Source: Zygnema cylindricum (taxonomy: Eukaryota > Streptophyta > Zygnematophyceae > Zygnematales > Zygnemataceae). From it: 64,000 nucleotides of DNA. The stretch spans positions 1 to 64,000 of the forward strand of contig JBBHKE010002911.1 of NCBI GenBank assembly GCA_037447655.1. The letters are read 5' to 3'. A model generated the notes under the pieces. It worked only from the letters and a program-made list of their open reading frames with translations, was not told the DNA's origin and searched no databases. Positions 52,709-64,000 of this stretch are shown one piece after another. Both the position numbers and the translations under genes were made by a program. Every line of letters starts with the position of its first letter. Position 1 is the first letter of the stretch.

Positions 52709-53558
52709 GGTTATGGGCCCACACCCCATCTATCATATGTTAGGTTAAGTCGATGTAGGTTTTTGTCACACGCATTCTAGCGGGTTAATATTGTCTTTGT
52801 TGGTTGTATTGCAGTAATGGTGTCTGTGTACCCATGAGATCGGCCTTATCATAGTGTTGGTATGTGTCGAGTTTAATCTTGCATCGCCCCAAGGGTTAAC
52901 TTAGTGACAGTGCCGAAATGTCTACCCTCAATGAAAATGATTAATTATGAGAAATGATATTTTATTTTTGGAAAATACATATTCGTTTGATGGAGAGATG
53001 TGGAAGGTGGAGTTTTGACATGTGGTGGAGAGATCTAAATTTTGTGGATCGATGATTGTTGAAAATTGGATTTGTAATGTAGATTTTGAGTTGTTGGAAA
53101 ATTTTTGGGAAATGTGACATTATTAGAATTTTTGGGAAAATACTATTTGTTATATGAATTTTTATGGGAAATTTTGGGATTTGATAGTTTATGAAAATAA
53201 AAAATTATTATTGAAATCTAGATTTGTTATAATGAGGTAGGAATTATTTGAGCGGGGATATATAATTAGTGTGATCTTTTGGCTTTAATTTTTAGTTGAT
53301 TTGTGATAGAATTTTGGGAATGTAGATCCGGATTTAGATATTGGAAGGAATTATTTTGTTGTAATCGGAAAATGAAAAATATATATATTATGTATTATGA
53401 AATCTGGATGGTATGTGGAGGAAGCGGAAGCGATGGTGGAACAAGTGGGAAAATTCTCCGCCATTTGGCGGATTCAGATGGAGGAGACAGCAGGAGGTGA
53501 CAGTGTGACAGCTGATGACGTGGCATAATGGATGCACAAAACTAAATTTTCGGGGGAG
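52709..53558 (+). other. First internal region of tandem array, with primer site
   Basis: Begins with GGTTATGGGCCCAC (52709-52722), the half-tRNA site, and ends in the polypurine tract cgggggag (53551-53558). Between them there is only AT-rich non-coding sequence, with a short frame (53303-53500) that has no recognisable domain. Confidence 0.85.
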
Positions 53559-54873
53559 TGTTGTTTTTGAAGATTTAGTTTCGTGCGTACATGAAATTTA
53601 GTGCGCACGCGACGTTTCGTGCGTATATATTTTACATGATGTACTGTGGAGTTTTGAATAGATTTGCGATTCGGGGGAGTTAGTGTACGAGCAAGATTAA
53701 AGTGACGTGTGAGTGGCGCGAACAAACATTTGAAAATGTACGGCGGATCGCGAAGCGATCCGATATGAAATATGAATTGTTTGAAACGTACGAAGTACAA
53801 ATGAAGTGACGCGAAGAAGCGTACGAAAAATATGGAATGCGACAAGTTAAAATATTACGTCGCACGTACAAAACAGTTTGCGACAGGCGCATTTATTGCA
53901 AACGACGCATATTCAGTACGGAAAAGATTTAGAAGGTACGGATTAATTTCGGCAGTAGTTCGAGGTACACGTGGAGGGCGGACGGCGTCCGCCGATATTT
54001 TCAAGGGATCTCATTATCTTTAATGACGTATTATTAGGTGGACCGTACATATGCGATGTCGGTTCACTACGTGGACTTATCGACAAGTGACTAAGCAAGT
54101 TGTCACTTATGACGCGGATTTGTGGATGCGTCGGTATAAATATTTGACGAAACATTTTCTTGTCGTATGTGTATTAATAAATTAGAGTTTATTATGATGT
54201 TTATATTTAAGTGATCAATTAGGGTTTCGATAGTTTAATTTGTGTGTGTACGATGTCGTACTTGTAAACAAGTGTACGCTTACGATTGCTTGACTCTCAG
54301 GTGTACGTTTACGATTAGTTTACTCTTACTAACAGGTTATTATGCATAAATAGGATTTAGTGACAGTTGCGTAATTTACGTTGGTTATTTTGACACTTAG
54401 TGATTCTTTGACAGCTCACAAGTGTATATATAAGAATGAGCTTTGTTAGGAATTAATCATCAATGCTGGTTAGTAAAGTGGGGACCAAAGATGTAGTATT
54501 TTAGGGTTGTCGATTAGGTCATGCACTTTGAATGATATAATGATTATTTGATTATACTTTGATTGTACTTTTTGTTTATGTGTGATGCATTTGTTTGTTA
54601 TTATTTATTTATGTTATTTTATATATGTTTGATATGCACTGTTTATGCATTTGTCCTAGGGTTTGTTTATGTCGATTATTCCATCAAACCTTAGATGTTG
54701 TCATAGGGTTTATTTATGTTGATTATTCCATGAAACCCTAAATGTTGTTTGTTGCGTCTGTGTACGCATATGGAGGATGCATTTCAAATGATTGTTCATC
54801 GACCTATTTTTACTTAGCTTCTTGCATGATAGTTTGGGTCGCTTCTCGGTCTATTTTAGACCAAAGAACAACA
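53559..54873 (+). repeat. Second (shared) LTR of tandem array
   Basis: 1315 bp, almost identical to the first LTR; serves as 3' LTR of the first unit and 5' LTR of the second. Confidence 0.9.
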
Positions 54874-55723
54874 GGTTATGGGCCCACACCCCATCTATCA
54901 TATGTTAGGTTAAGTCGATGTAGGTTTTTGTCACACGCATTCTAGCGGGTTAATATTGTCTTTGTTGGTTGTATTGCAGTAATGGTGTCTGTGTACCCAT
55001 GAGATCGGCCTTATCATAGTGTTGGTATGTGTCGAGTTTAATCTTGCATCGCCCCAAGGGTTAACTTAGTGACAGTGCCGAAATGTCTACCCTCAATGAA
55101 AATGATTAATTATGAGAAATGATATTTTATTTTTGGAAAATACATATTCGTTTGATGGAGAGATGTGGAAGGTGGAGTTTTGACATGTGGTGGAGAGATC
55201 TAAATTTTGTGGATCGATGATTGTTGAAAATTGGATTTGTAATGTAGATTTTGAGTTGTTGGAAATTTTTTGGGAAATGTGACATTATTAGAATTTTTGG
55301 GAAAATACTATTTGTTATATGAATTTTTATGGGAAATTTTGGGATTTGATAGTTTATGAAAATAAAAAATTATTATTGAAATCTAGATTTGTTATAATGA
55401 GGTAGGAATTATTTGAGCGGGGATATATAATTAGTGTGATCTTTTGGCTTTAATTTTTAGTTGATTTGTGATAGAATTTTGGGAATGTAGATCCGGATTT
55501 AGATATTGGAAGGAATTATTTTGTTGTAATCGGAAAATGAAAAATATATATATTATGTATTATGAAATCTGGATGGTATGTGGAGGAAGCGGAAGCGATG
55601 GTGGAACAAGTGGGAAAATTCTCCGCCATTTGGCGGATTCAGATGGAGGAGACAGCAGGAGGTGACAGTGTGACAGCTGATGACGTGGCATAATGGATGC
55701 ACAAAACTAAATTTTCGGGGGAG
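54874..55723 (+). other. Second internal region of tandem array
   Basis: 850 bp, nearly identical to 52709-53558, with the same primer site and polypurine tract. Confidence 0.88.
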
Positions 55724-57019
55724 TGTTGTTTTTGAAGATTTAGTTTCGTGCGTACATGAAATTTAGTGCGCACGCGACGTTTCGTGCGTATATATTTTAC
55801 ATGATGTACTGTGGAGTTTTGAATAGATTTGCGATTCGGGGGAGTTAGTGTACGAGCAAAATTAAAGTGACGTGTGAGTGGCGCGAACAAACATTTGAAA
55901 ATGTACGGCGGATCGCGAAGCGATCCGATATGAAATATGAATTGTTTGAAACGTACGAAGTACAAATGAAGTGACGCGAAGAAGCGTACGAAAAATATGG
56001 AATGCGACAAGTTACAAAACAGTTTGCGACAGGCGCATTTATTGCAAACGACGCATATTCAGTACGGAAAAGATTTAGAAGGTACGGATTAATTTCGGCA
56101 GTAGTTCGAGGTACACGTGGAGGGCGGACGGCGTCCGCCGATATTTTCAAGGGATCTCATTATCTTTAATGACGTATTATTAGGTGGACCGTACATATGC
56201 GATGTCGGTTCACTACGTGGACTTATCGACAAGTGACTAAGCAAGTTGTCACTTATGACGCGGATTTGTGGATGCGTCGGTATAAATATTTGACGAAACA
56301 TTTTCTTGTCGTATGTGTATTAATAAATTAGAGTTTATTATGATGTTTATATTTAAGTGATCAATTAGGGTTTCGATAGTTTAATTTGTGTGTGTACGAT
56401 GTCGTACTTGTAGACAAGTGTACGCTTACGATTGCTTGACTCTCAGGTGTACGCTTACGATTAGTTTACTCTTACTAACAGGTTATTATGCATAAATAGG
56501 ATTTAGTGACAGTTGCGTAATTTACGTTGGTTATTTTGACACTTAGTGATTCTTTGACAGCTCACAAGTGTATATATAGGAATGAGCTTTGTTAGGAATT
56601 AATCATCAATGCTGGTTAGTAAAGTGGGAACCAAAGATGTAGTATTTTAGGGTTGTCGATTAGGTCATGCACTTTGAATGATATAATGATTATTTGATTA
56701 TACTTTGATTGTACTTTTTGTTTATGTGTGATGCATTTGTTTGTTATTATTTATTTATGTTATTTTATATATGTTTGATATGCATTGTTTATGCATTTGT
56801 CCTAGGGTTTGTTTATGTCGATTATTCCATCAAACCTTAGATGTTGTCATAGGGTTTATTTATGTTGATTATTCCATAAAACCCTAAATGCTGTTTGTTG
56901 CGTCTGTGTACGCATATGGAGGATGCATTTCAAATGATTGTTCATCGACCTATTTTTACTTAGCTTCTTGCATGATAGTTTGGGTCGCTTCTCGGTCTAT
57001 TTTAGACTAAAGAATAACA
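55724..57019 (+). repeat. Third LTR of tandem array
   Basis: 1296 bp; lacks 19 bp present in the other two (after gcgacaagtta near 56013). It ends AATAACA before the TATCA duplication. Confidence 0.9.
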
Positions 57020-57024
57020 TATCA

Positions 57025-57159
57025 GTGGCTCTTCAACGAGCGCAAGCCGCGGCCCTTCTACGGCGGATTACGGTGGTGAATGACCAGCGGGGCCTCCCAC
57101 ATCTTCCACAAGGGGATCCAATCCATATCCATGATCTTCGGGGGTGTGGATTTTAGCTT
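57025..57159 (+). pseudogene. Last codons of the non-LTR element ORF
   Basis: Continues the frame broken at 51388 after removal of the array: ALQRAQAAALLRRITVVNDQ, GDPIHIHDLRGCGF, then stop. The downstream T-rich sequence to about 57390 is its 3' untranslated region. Confidence 0.65.
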
Positions 57160-57529
57160 GTTATGGTTGTGTAGTTTTTTTTTCTGCTTAGTATCATCTT
57201 TAGTAAATTTGCTTAGTTTAGGCAATTTTTTTTAGTTGGAATTGGTGTCTTCACATGTTTTTTGTACCTTCGTTTCCTTTGGCTATTCTTTAGCATCAAG
57301 CGTATATTTCCTCTTTTTGAACCCCTTTGTCATTAGATGGATTTTTCCATCGATTTTTTTGAAATAAACTTTGATTTTCTTTAGAAAACGTCACTCTACA
57401 TGTGTGAAAACGTGGAATGAAAGCCCATTGTTACCATTGTTAAGGATTCATTAGTAATAACAAATTAGAATATATGATGTTATTTAAGTTATGCAGCACG
57501 TGGTATATTGTTAGTCCACTTTGTCAACT

Positions 57530-58089
57530 ACACCGCCAATCGCTATTAGCGTAGTGTACGCTAATTCCGTCCCGGTTTTTTTTTTTTTATTCTCAAATAG
57601 CTTAGCTTATTCAATTTTTTTCTTTACACCATTTAGGGTTGTTTTCCAAGTACCGTACAAAACAAAAGTATATTGTTGTTTAAATAGTGTGGTGTACGGT
57701 ACGTGTCAGTCCGTACAAAACTATACCTTTTTAGGTGAAAAGGTATAATGAATGAGTTTTAGTAACCGCGGACGCACGAGAATATGCACTCTTAAAAGGG
57801 GATGAAATCGTGTTGTTGAATATCACGTTTGCACATATTCGTCCAACAACCACGTTTGACTTTGTGAACGTATGATTTGTGTACGATTTGTCATATTTTG
57901 TAAAAGTACCTATATTAGTGTAAGCCTGTTTATGACCGACATTTATTTTTTTCAAAGACCTAAATTAGAATTATTAAACAATTAGAATTTATGTTTTTTT
58001 CAAAATTTTCAAATTCTTAATTAGCGTAAACCACGGTAATTATTCCTTCACGCTAAAGAAACTTCTACGCTAATAGCCATTGGCGGTGT
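57530..58089. mobile_element. MITE-like element 1
   Basis: About 24-bp terminal inverted repeats starting acaccgccaatcgctattag (57530) and matching, with one change, the reverse complement of 58066-58089. The interior is homologous to MITE 2 (shared tagtgtggtgtacggt, aattcttaattagc) and has no coding capacity. No clear target duplication. Confidence 0.6.
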
Positions 58090-58252
58090 GTACCATGAAT
58101 CGTCTATAATATTAATAACACTATATTCGCGCCCCTAATATTTGACCCTCCAACTTAAAAAAAAAATAATAGTACTAATTTGTCTTTACGTTAACATAGC
58201 TATGTTTTAATTAGTGCCAATGACTCTAATTTGGTCCGTTTTTAGATAGTGT

Positions 58253-58789
58253 ACACCGCGAATCGTTATTAATGTCAAAGTCACTAATTTGGGTTCTTAA
58301 AATTTTGATTTTTTTCCTCAAATAGGATACATGATTTTAAGTTTTCTTTGACATAAATTAAGGTACCGTACAAAATAGAGTAAGAACCAAAGTACAATAA
58401 GGTCTAAATAGTGTGGTGTACGGTCGATGTTAGACCATGCATAAATGTGCCTTTTCAAGTGAAAATTTTACAAAAAATAAATTAAATCAGACGCGCACGC
58501 ATAGGAACGTGCGCTAAGAAAATAGGATTAGTGTGACACGTAAATTAGTCTGACATGTACGGATAGTTAAATTTCACGACGGCGTACGATTTCTAATATC
58601 TTGTACGGATACATATATTAATGCATATAATCGTAAGGCGAATATTCCATTTTTGTTGTTCCCAAATTAGCATAATGCCGAAATTAGAATACACCTTTTT
58701 TTTTAGTTTCAAATTCTTAATTAGCATCAATTACTGTAAATTTTATTCAACACTATTTAAACTTTGACACTAATAACGATTCGCGGTGT
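58253..58789. mobile_element. MITE-like element 2
   Basis: 29-bp terminal inverted repeats with one mismatch (acaccgcgaatcgttattaa at 58253; reverse complement at 58761-58789). If the TIR is taken to start at CACCG, TAGTGTA stands on both outer sides, a possible 7-bp target duplication. Non-coding, 537 bp, same orientation as MITE 1. Confidence 0.65.
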
Positions 58790-58922
58790 AGTGTATCAAA
58801 TGTGCCATTCCGTACTATAACTGCTCGAAAGTGAGTTGCTTTAACAGGTGAAAACGCACTAACGGTTGGATCTATCTAAAGGCAAGGAAAAATCACTCGA
58901 AGTTGTTCTCATACGTTCAAAC

Positions 58923-59660
58923 TGTTGGTTTTGAAATGTTAATTTCGTGCGTACGCCACATTTTGTGTACACGCGACGTTTCGTGTGTAGATTATTATCG
59001 GAAGTAATGTACAAATGGAGGTTCGAATGGATTTGCGGATTGGGGGAGTAAATGTGTGAGTAAAATTAAAGGGACGTGATGGAGTAATTGAGTGACGCGG
59101 AATGCATTAAGAAATGGACGGCGGATTGCGACGCGATCCGACGTGAAATATACGAAATGTACGTCGCCGGTACGGAGCATCTAATTTGGACAAAAATACT
59201 TTACATGCGACAGGCGTTGTTTATGAACAAATGACGTGTACCTTATTTGTGACAATCGACATTTAATGCAAAGAACGTAGCTGCGGTACGGAAATGATTT
59301 TGGTTGTACTATTATTATATTGGCAAGTGGACGTGAATTCGCTTCTCGACGCCGTGGGATATTTGACGACTCGCGTGGATTTCGTTTGGATTTTTGTGAC
59401 CACGTGGCGTGACATCAAGGGTTCCGGATAAGAGCTACGGACGGCGAAAAAAGGCCGTCGTTATTTTTCAATTTGTGGGAAAGCGAAATCACGTCAATCA
59501 CAGGATATATATTTTTGGACGGCCCGGATTATTTTACGAGATTCGTGGAGTCTTGTTGAGTTACACGCAATGACTCAGCATACAGTTTTGTTGTCGGTGT
59601 AAACACTTGGTTCAGCATTGTTTTGTCTTTTTGTGAATTAATTATTAGTGTACGTTTACT
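58923..59660 (+). repeat. Diverged LTR of the tandem-array family
   Basis: TGTTGGTTTTGAAATG..., then tttcgtgcgtac, cacgcgacgtttcgtg, and a hairpin region ggcggattgcgacgcgatcc align with the start of the LTR at 51394. Similarity fades after about 59300; the end is uncertain. Confidence 0.65.
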
Positions 59661-62600
59661 CATTTTGACATACCTTGAAGTATTCGGGTATATTTACATT
59701 AATTGAGGTAGCTGGTAGATAGCGTACGGCTGGTATGCCTCCGTACATTCAGTAGTGAGCTCTAGTTTATATTTGTAGGACTTTGTCAATTTAAGACATA
59801 GGAACTTTTTGGACCAAAAACTGTTGATGGTTATTTTTGGTAATTTTATCTGAGGATTACTCTCAGATCTGTTGGCAGAATTATCTGAAATTCTGCATGT
59901 GCGTTTCTATTGTCACAGATTTGCAAGCCTATTGTGTGCCTGTTCTGTATTTAAATTCATTGTGAGACTTTTTCTGCAACTTTGACTAGATGATGTGATC
60001 ACTCTGTTAATTGTTTTTGTCTGAAACTTTGTGAGGTTATTCTATAGCCTAGATATTAACTTTCAATATAGTTTCTGCTTGTTTTGTTAATTATGTTGAA
60101 TTCTGTGTGCATCCAAAGTAGGCTGTTTTTGGGGTAGTCTGTGGTGCTTCCGAGGGTGAATCCATGGCTAGAAATGGCTATGGACAACACAAACGTCAGC
60201 AATGTGTACACAGGCTATAGCCGCTACACTATGAGAATGTGTATCCAAATTAGTGTTAGATGTATGAATTAACGTTAATGTTTTGTTGGCGTTAAGCCCT
60301 TGAACCCAAAAAAAAATCAATAACACTAATTGTTTCTTTACACTAGTTTTTGTACACTATAAACGATTCACATTATACTGTTGCTAACGCTATGACATGA
60401 TTTCTAATAAAAAAACACGCAACTGATTTAGTGATAACGTTGATAACCATGGGCAATGTACCGTAAAAGCCACCTTCGAGAATGCAAAGCATGTTCAACA
60501 ATTAATTTCAACTGCAATAAGATTTGAAATAGCGTAGATAAGAGTTCCTTAATCATGAACTATTTGTGACTTGTTTTGCCATTTTTGCTCCTACACATTA
60601 TGTACGTGTGATTTCAAGCACTGAATGGCAAATTGTTACAAAAGTTAGCATTTCTTTCATGTATATTTTATTAAATTAAAATTTTGAGTACAATTGATAT
60701 TGAGCACGTCCAACCCCGCAAGAGGGAAATGATATAACACGACAAAGGGAGATTAATTTGAAGTCCGCCAGGGTGGCTTTTATTTTGGAATACTTTGTCG
60801 CTTTTTGAGTTCTTAGTTCAATATAGGGGTCAAAACTGATAACTTTGTATCCATTTGTATGCGTTTTAATATAAAATAATGGTTAAATTGTCATCCGCAA
60901 CCAGCAAAACTAGGGTTAATGAAGCATATCGCTCTTGATAGAGTAATACCAAATTTCAAAGTACTTCAAAAACCAATTTTGTTCGTTTGACCATATACGC
61001 CACTACCAATGTATGATTCCAACGATAAGTGGAAGCGTTGTTAGAAAACAACACAACAAAACTATTTGTGACACCTCCATTGTAAATCATGTTTGTCGTT
61101 AAAAACATTCATTGAATTCTTACTTTGTTTGTACGAAAATTACAAAATAGTGTTGATGGATGGTCTTGTTACCACCGAACCCATTTCAAACAAAACTATA
61201 CATATTTTTAGCAATTCAGTTTTTGCATTATCTAAAAAACTTGTTTAATTAGAAGACTCTATAGTCAAAAACTATCGACTAGCTCAAGACAATTAAGGTA
61301 GTGTTAACAATGATTGTAACAATAGTAACATATTTAGGCATATGGGCAATATCAGCATTTACCAACAAATACTTGTCAAACAAATTTTAGGCTGGGTAAT
61401 CGCCTTCGATACGTCGGGTTATACAATACAAGATGATTGTTGACAGTATCAAAAAACGTAAACATAACACCGACATCCATATTGTACACACTCAAATAGT
61501 GTAGGGCAAACAAAAATGCTCTGTGATCTTTATATGATAGTACTGTGACTTTACATGACCATAGATTAGGATTTGCAAAAGGAGACGTGTCGCGCATGTT
61601 AGTATAAGTGTATGGTTTTGGAAAGACGACTCAATTCACATCTTTTAACAATGGTTAGGCTTTCAATACATAAAAACCTTTGAAAGGTAGTTCATATAAA
61701 GTCTTTACACCCTTTAAAGCAATATGATAATGTTGATTTTGTTGGGCATCCGACATGCGAAGGCATGTTCAAATAGGATTGAAGATGGGATGACATTATT
61801 GTTCGATGTCTAATGAATTGTGGTGACCATTCTTCAACTACTACCGACCCATTTCCAAGGTTACACTTACTAGAGAGAATGATGATGACTCCAAAAAATG
61901 GTTAAGAGGCTCATATCCCTAAAAAGTGGAGAGAAGCTTCCAAAATTAATAAGCTTGACATCCATTACCAAGGTTGAACAATAATTGTGATAAATGACAT
62001 ACAGTCATCCAAAGGAATATAATCGATGTATAAGAATCTTGTGACTTTATAATTTGCCAAACCTACTTGTACTACAAAAGAAGTTAAACTAACTATTATT
62101 TTTCCACAAGCCTTGGGAAATTAAGCTTAAGAAAGTACCTGGTACAGTCATATGTTTTTATCTACATGTGAAAGGCCACAAGATAGGGTTGTAAACTAAT
62201 GCTTGTAAAGGAAGCTATATAAATTTTTAATAGTGACATAGTTTCTGAGACTAGTACATTAAAATAAAGTCAAAAACCATGGATGAGCGTTTCGTGAGTG
62301 TTTATCACGTGTACAAAGTGTTAATTAAATAAGTCAATGTGCGCTTGAATAATCTTTATCATGGTTCGTGACTTGCATATCGACCCAAAAAAACTGTGTT
62401 TTTTGTTGTTTATACTATTAAGTCAAATGAGTCTCTTTAAATCTATTGAAATAAGAATAACGAAGGTGCTATATTTTCTTTTATCGTAGATGGTTATATA
62501 AGACACGTGAAAGGAAATGCATTGTGCACCTAAGGCGGACCATTTCGCACTGGAATGGGGATAAGATTGCAATGCATCAAAAGTGCGACGATTGATTTTT

Positions 62601-64000
62601 TTTCAAAAGTAGAACACTATTCACAAAAGCACGAGTTGTGGCCCATTTGTTGGCCGCACCGAAGATAAGTTAAAATATTTTAGCAAGAGAGAAAGAATAC
62701 CAACTAGTGTAATCGCTAATGAACCATATGTTCTCAAATCAAAGTGTATACGACCCACAATAAGGTGCATTTGCTTTCACGCCTAAAAAATGAAGTAGAT
62801 GCTATAAAGTGTAGTATAAAAGTGCGACCACCGATTTTTCGCGTTTGGAAGGGATAGGGGACTTGGCTTTACTAGTAGCGCTTTAGATTAGACCATTGAT
62901 ACATAAGAAACGTGAATGCTTTATCTATGATTCAATGCCAATTCATGTTGATAAGGTCCCTCATTATCAAGGGTTGTTAGAAATGACACCTTAAGGCAAA
63001 ATTTATTCCTTCTAATAGTAATTGAAAAGCTCAAAAGTTAGGAACCTGTCAAAAAATCTCAAACTTAAAGACTAGAAAAACTCTAAAGTACCCTAAAAGC
63101 CCATAATATACCTTAAAAACGAAGTTTCGACTGGAAGAGTAAAGACAAAATTATGTCCTAAGAACTACACTGTCCATCGATATTGGCTTTAAGGATTTAT
63201 TAATGTTGATATAAAATTTGAATATACAATTCAAGGAGATGAGGCAAACTGTAGCCCACTCCTTTAAATGGTGTTGCTATCACTATTTTATGATTTTCTG
63301 CCAGAAAAAGCCCTGACGAATGAGCGACAAGAACTCTAATAACGATAGGCAAGCAGTTTCGCACGAGAAACCACAATATCGTTAATATCGGTCCGTAAGC
63401 CACACCTGATTATTGTACAGAATGGATGACATTTCTGTATGATCCGCAACACTACACCGCGAATCGTAATTAGAGTAATGAAAAAAATAGAGAAAAAAAA
63501 AATATATATATATATATAATTAGAGTTATTTTCTCTAATTTGTGTGATAGAACTTTATCAAAAATGAATTTTAAGCTAATTTATTTAAGTACTCTATATT
63601 GGGTTATGTCGGCAATAATAATCCGCGTTGTAATTGCGAACACTAAATTATGTTTACTTATAAAATCTGTCAGTGCGTATATTTTGACGTCATTATGACG
63701 TTAGTACTATTGTCGCGCTCAATTTCAGTTACGTCAGGACTGCCGTCAAAGGTTACATGTAAATTATGCGCAACTACATAATTGAAAATCAACATTTATG
63801 AATGAATGAATTACGCTTGTAGTTCGAATGTAAGCGACACTTTCCGTTTCGTTGTTTGATTTTCGTACAAAAAAGGTACTTTTGAACTCTAATACCATCG
63901 CACTTTGGTGGTTATATTAGAGTCAATTTACTTTAATAAGGTGTCTTAACTCTAATAAAGTTGCTTTCAGACGACGAAGTTGTAAAATGAACATGTATTG
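59661..64000. other. AT-rich intergenic stretch, no gene
   Basis: No frame longer than 75 codons and no recognisable domain. It contains MITE-family fragments near 60350-60400 (aaacgattcacattatactg) and at 63448-63475 (acaccgcgaatcgtaattag), and an (AT)n tract at 63501-63520. The rest is unassigned. Confidence 0.5.

Larger units (their letters stand above)
51394..57019 (+). mobile_element. Tandem non-autonomous LTR element (three LTRs, two internals)
   Basis: The order is LTR (51394-52708), internal (52709-53558), LTR (53559-54873), internal (54874-55723), LTR (55724-57019), with a 2165-bp period. TATCA flanks it at 51389-51393 and 57020-57024. The internals are 850 bp without any gag or pol frame. 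The ATG in the primer site is followed within a few codons by a stop. Sequence differences between units are very few. Mobilisation must rely on proteins of another copia. Confidence 0.9.
47201..57390 (+). mobile_element. RLE-type non-LTR retrotransposon, interrupted
   Basis: Plus-strand element with a T-rich 5' region containing a ~305-bp duplication. A long degenerate ORF runs 48061-51388 and 57025-57159, and a T-rich 3' region lies to about 57390. The ORF is split by the tandem LTR array (51394-57019), and removing it with one TATCA restores collinear coding. No LTR borders it, and the RT motifs are of the non-LTR type. 5' and 3' limits are approximate; a terminal poly-A is not clear. Confidence 0.72.

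Noticed and set aside
51515-54155. Small conserved ORFs repeated in the tandem array
   Set aside because: They repeat because the LTRs repeat; they have no shared start context, and one is broken by the 19-bp deletion in the third LTR.
51394-57019. A CRISPR or satellite array
   Set aside because: The units have LTR ends, primer site, polypurine tract and a target duplication, and the window is eukaryotic.
61376-63403. Short minus-strand frames at 61376-61597 and 63200-63403 as genes
   Set aside because: Under 75 codons, with no domain, no neighbours and AT-rich surroundings; chance frames are expected.

Overview
The window is a dense, nested graveyard of retrotransposons in nuclear DNA of a land plant. 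The evidence for a plant is the mix of Ty1/copia, Ty3/gypsy chromovirus and non-LTR elements, primer-binding sites that match initiator tRNA-Met, and TTTAGGG-like repeat tracts. The species cannot be told from the sequence; the RLE-type non-LTR element might hint at a non-seed plant, but that is only inference. No intact host gene, rRNA gene or functional tRNA gene was found. Nearly every long reading frame is a decayed gag or pol piece, or lies inside an LTR.

Region 310-33453 is a single insertion. A minus-strand Ty3/gypsy chromovirus has LTRs at 315-760 and 32982-33448 and a perfect CCTGT target duplication. After its chromodomain it carries an extra 3' reading frame of unknown function. 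Copia-1 (minus, 4126-21188) sits in that extra frame. A 10.6-kb chimeric element (plus, 9916-20525, GACAC duplication) sits in the 5' LTR of copia-1; it fuses one gag in frame to a second copia (copia-3) that has lost all but 18 bp of its 5' LTR. Copia-2 (minus, 24029-29863) sits between the gypsy RNase H and integrase. A 1.77-kb block spanning gypsy LTR, extra-ORF tail and copia LTR is present twice (506-2271 and 3319-5084), separated by a piece of another gypsy RT.

Region 34069-47200 is an imperfect palindrome centred near 40818: copia-4 (minus) and copia-5 (plus) lie head to head, 51 bp apart. Inner arms are nearly identical and outer arms diverge. Both arms carry the same telomere-like tract in place of a piece of pol.

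Region 47201-57390 is a degenerate non-LTR retrotransposon with an RT domain, zinc knuckle and a restriction-like endonuclease-like C terminus. It is split by a young tandem array of a non-autonomous LTR element (three LTRs, two internal regions, 51394-57019, TATCA duplication). Region 57400-64000 is AT-rich, with two related TIR (MITE-like) elements, a diverged LTR and no gene.

A unifying theme is that the copia elements share a primer-binding site complementary to the anticodon arm of initiator tRNA-Met (half-tRNA priming). The ATG inside that site is the apparent gag start. Their LTRs also carry tRNA-like sequences antisense to the element.
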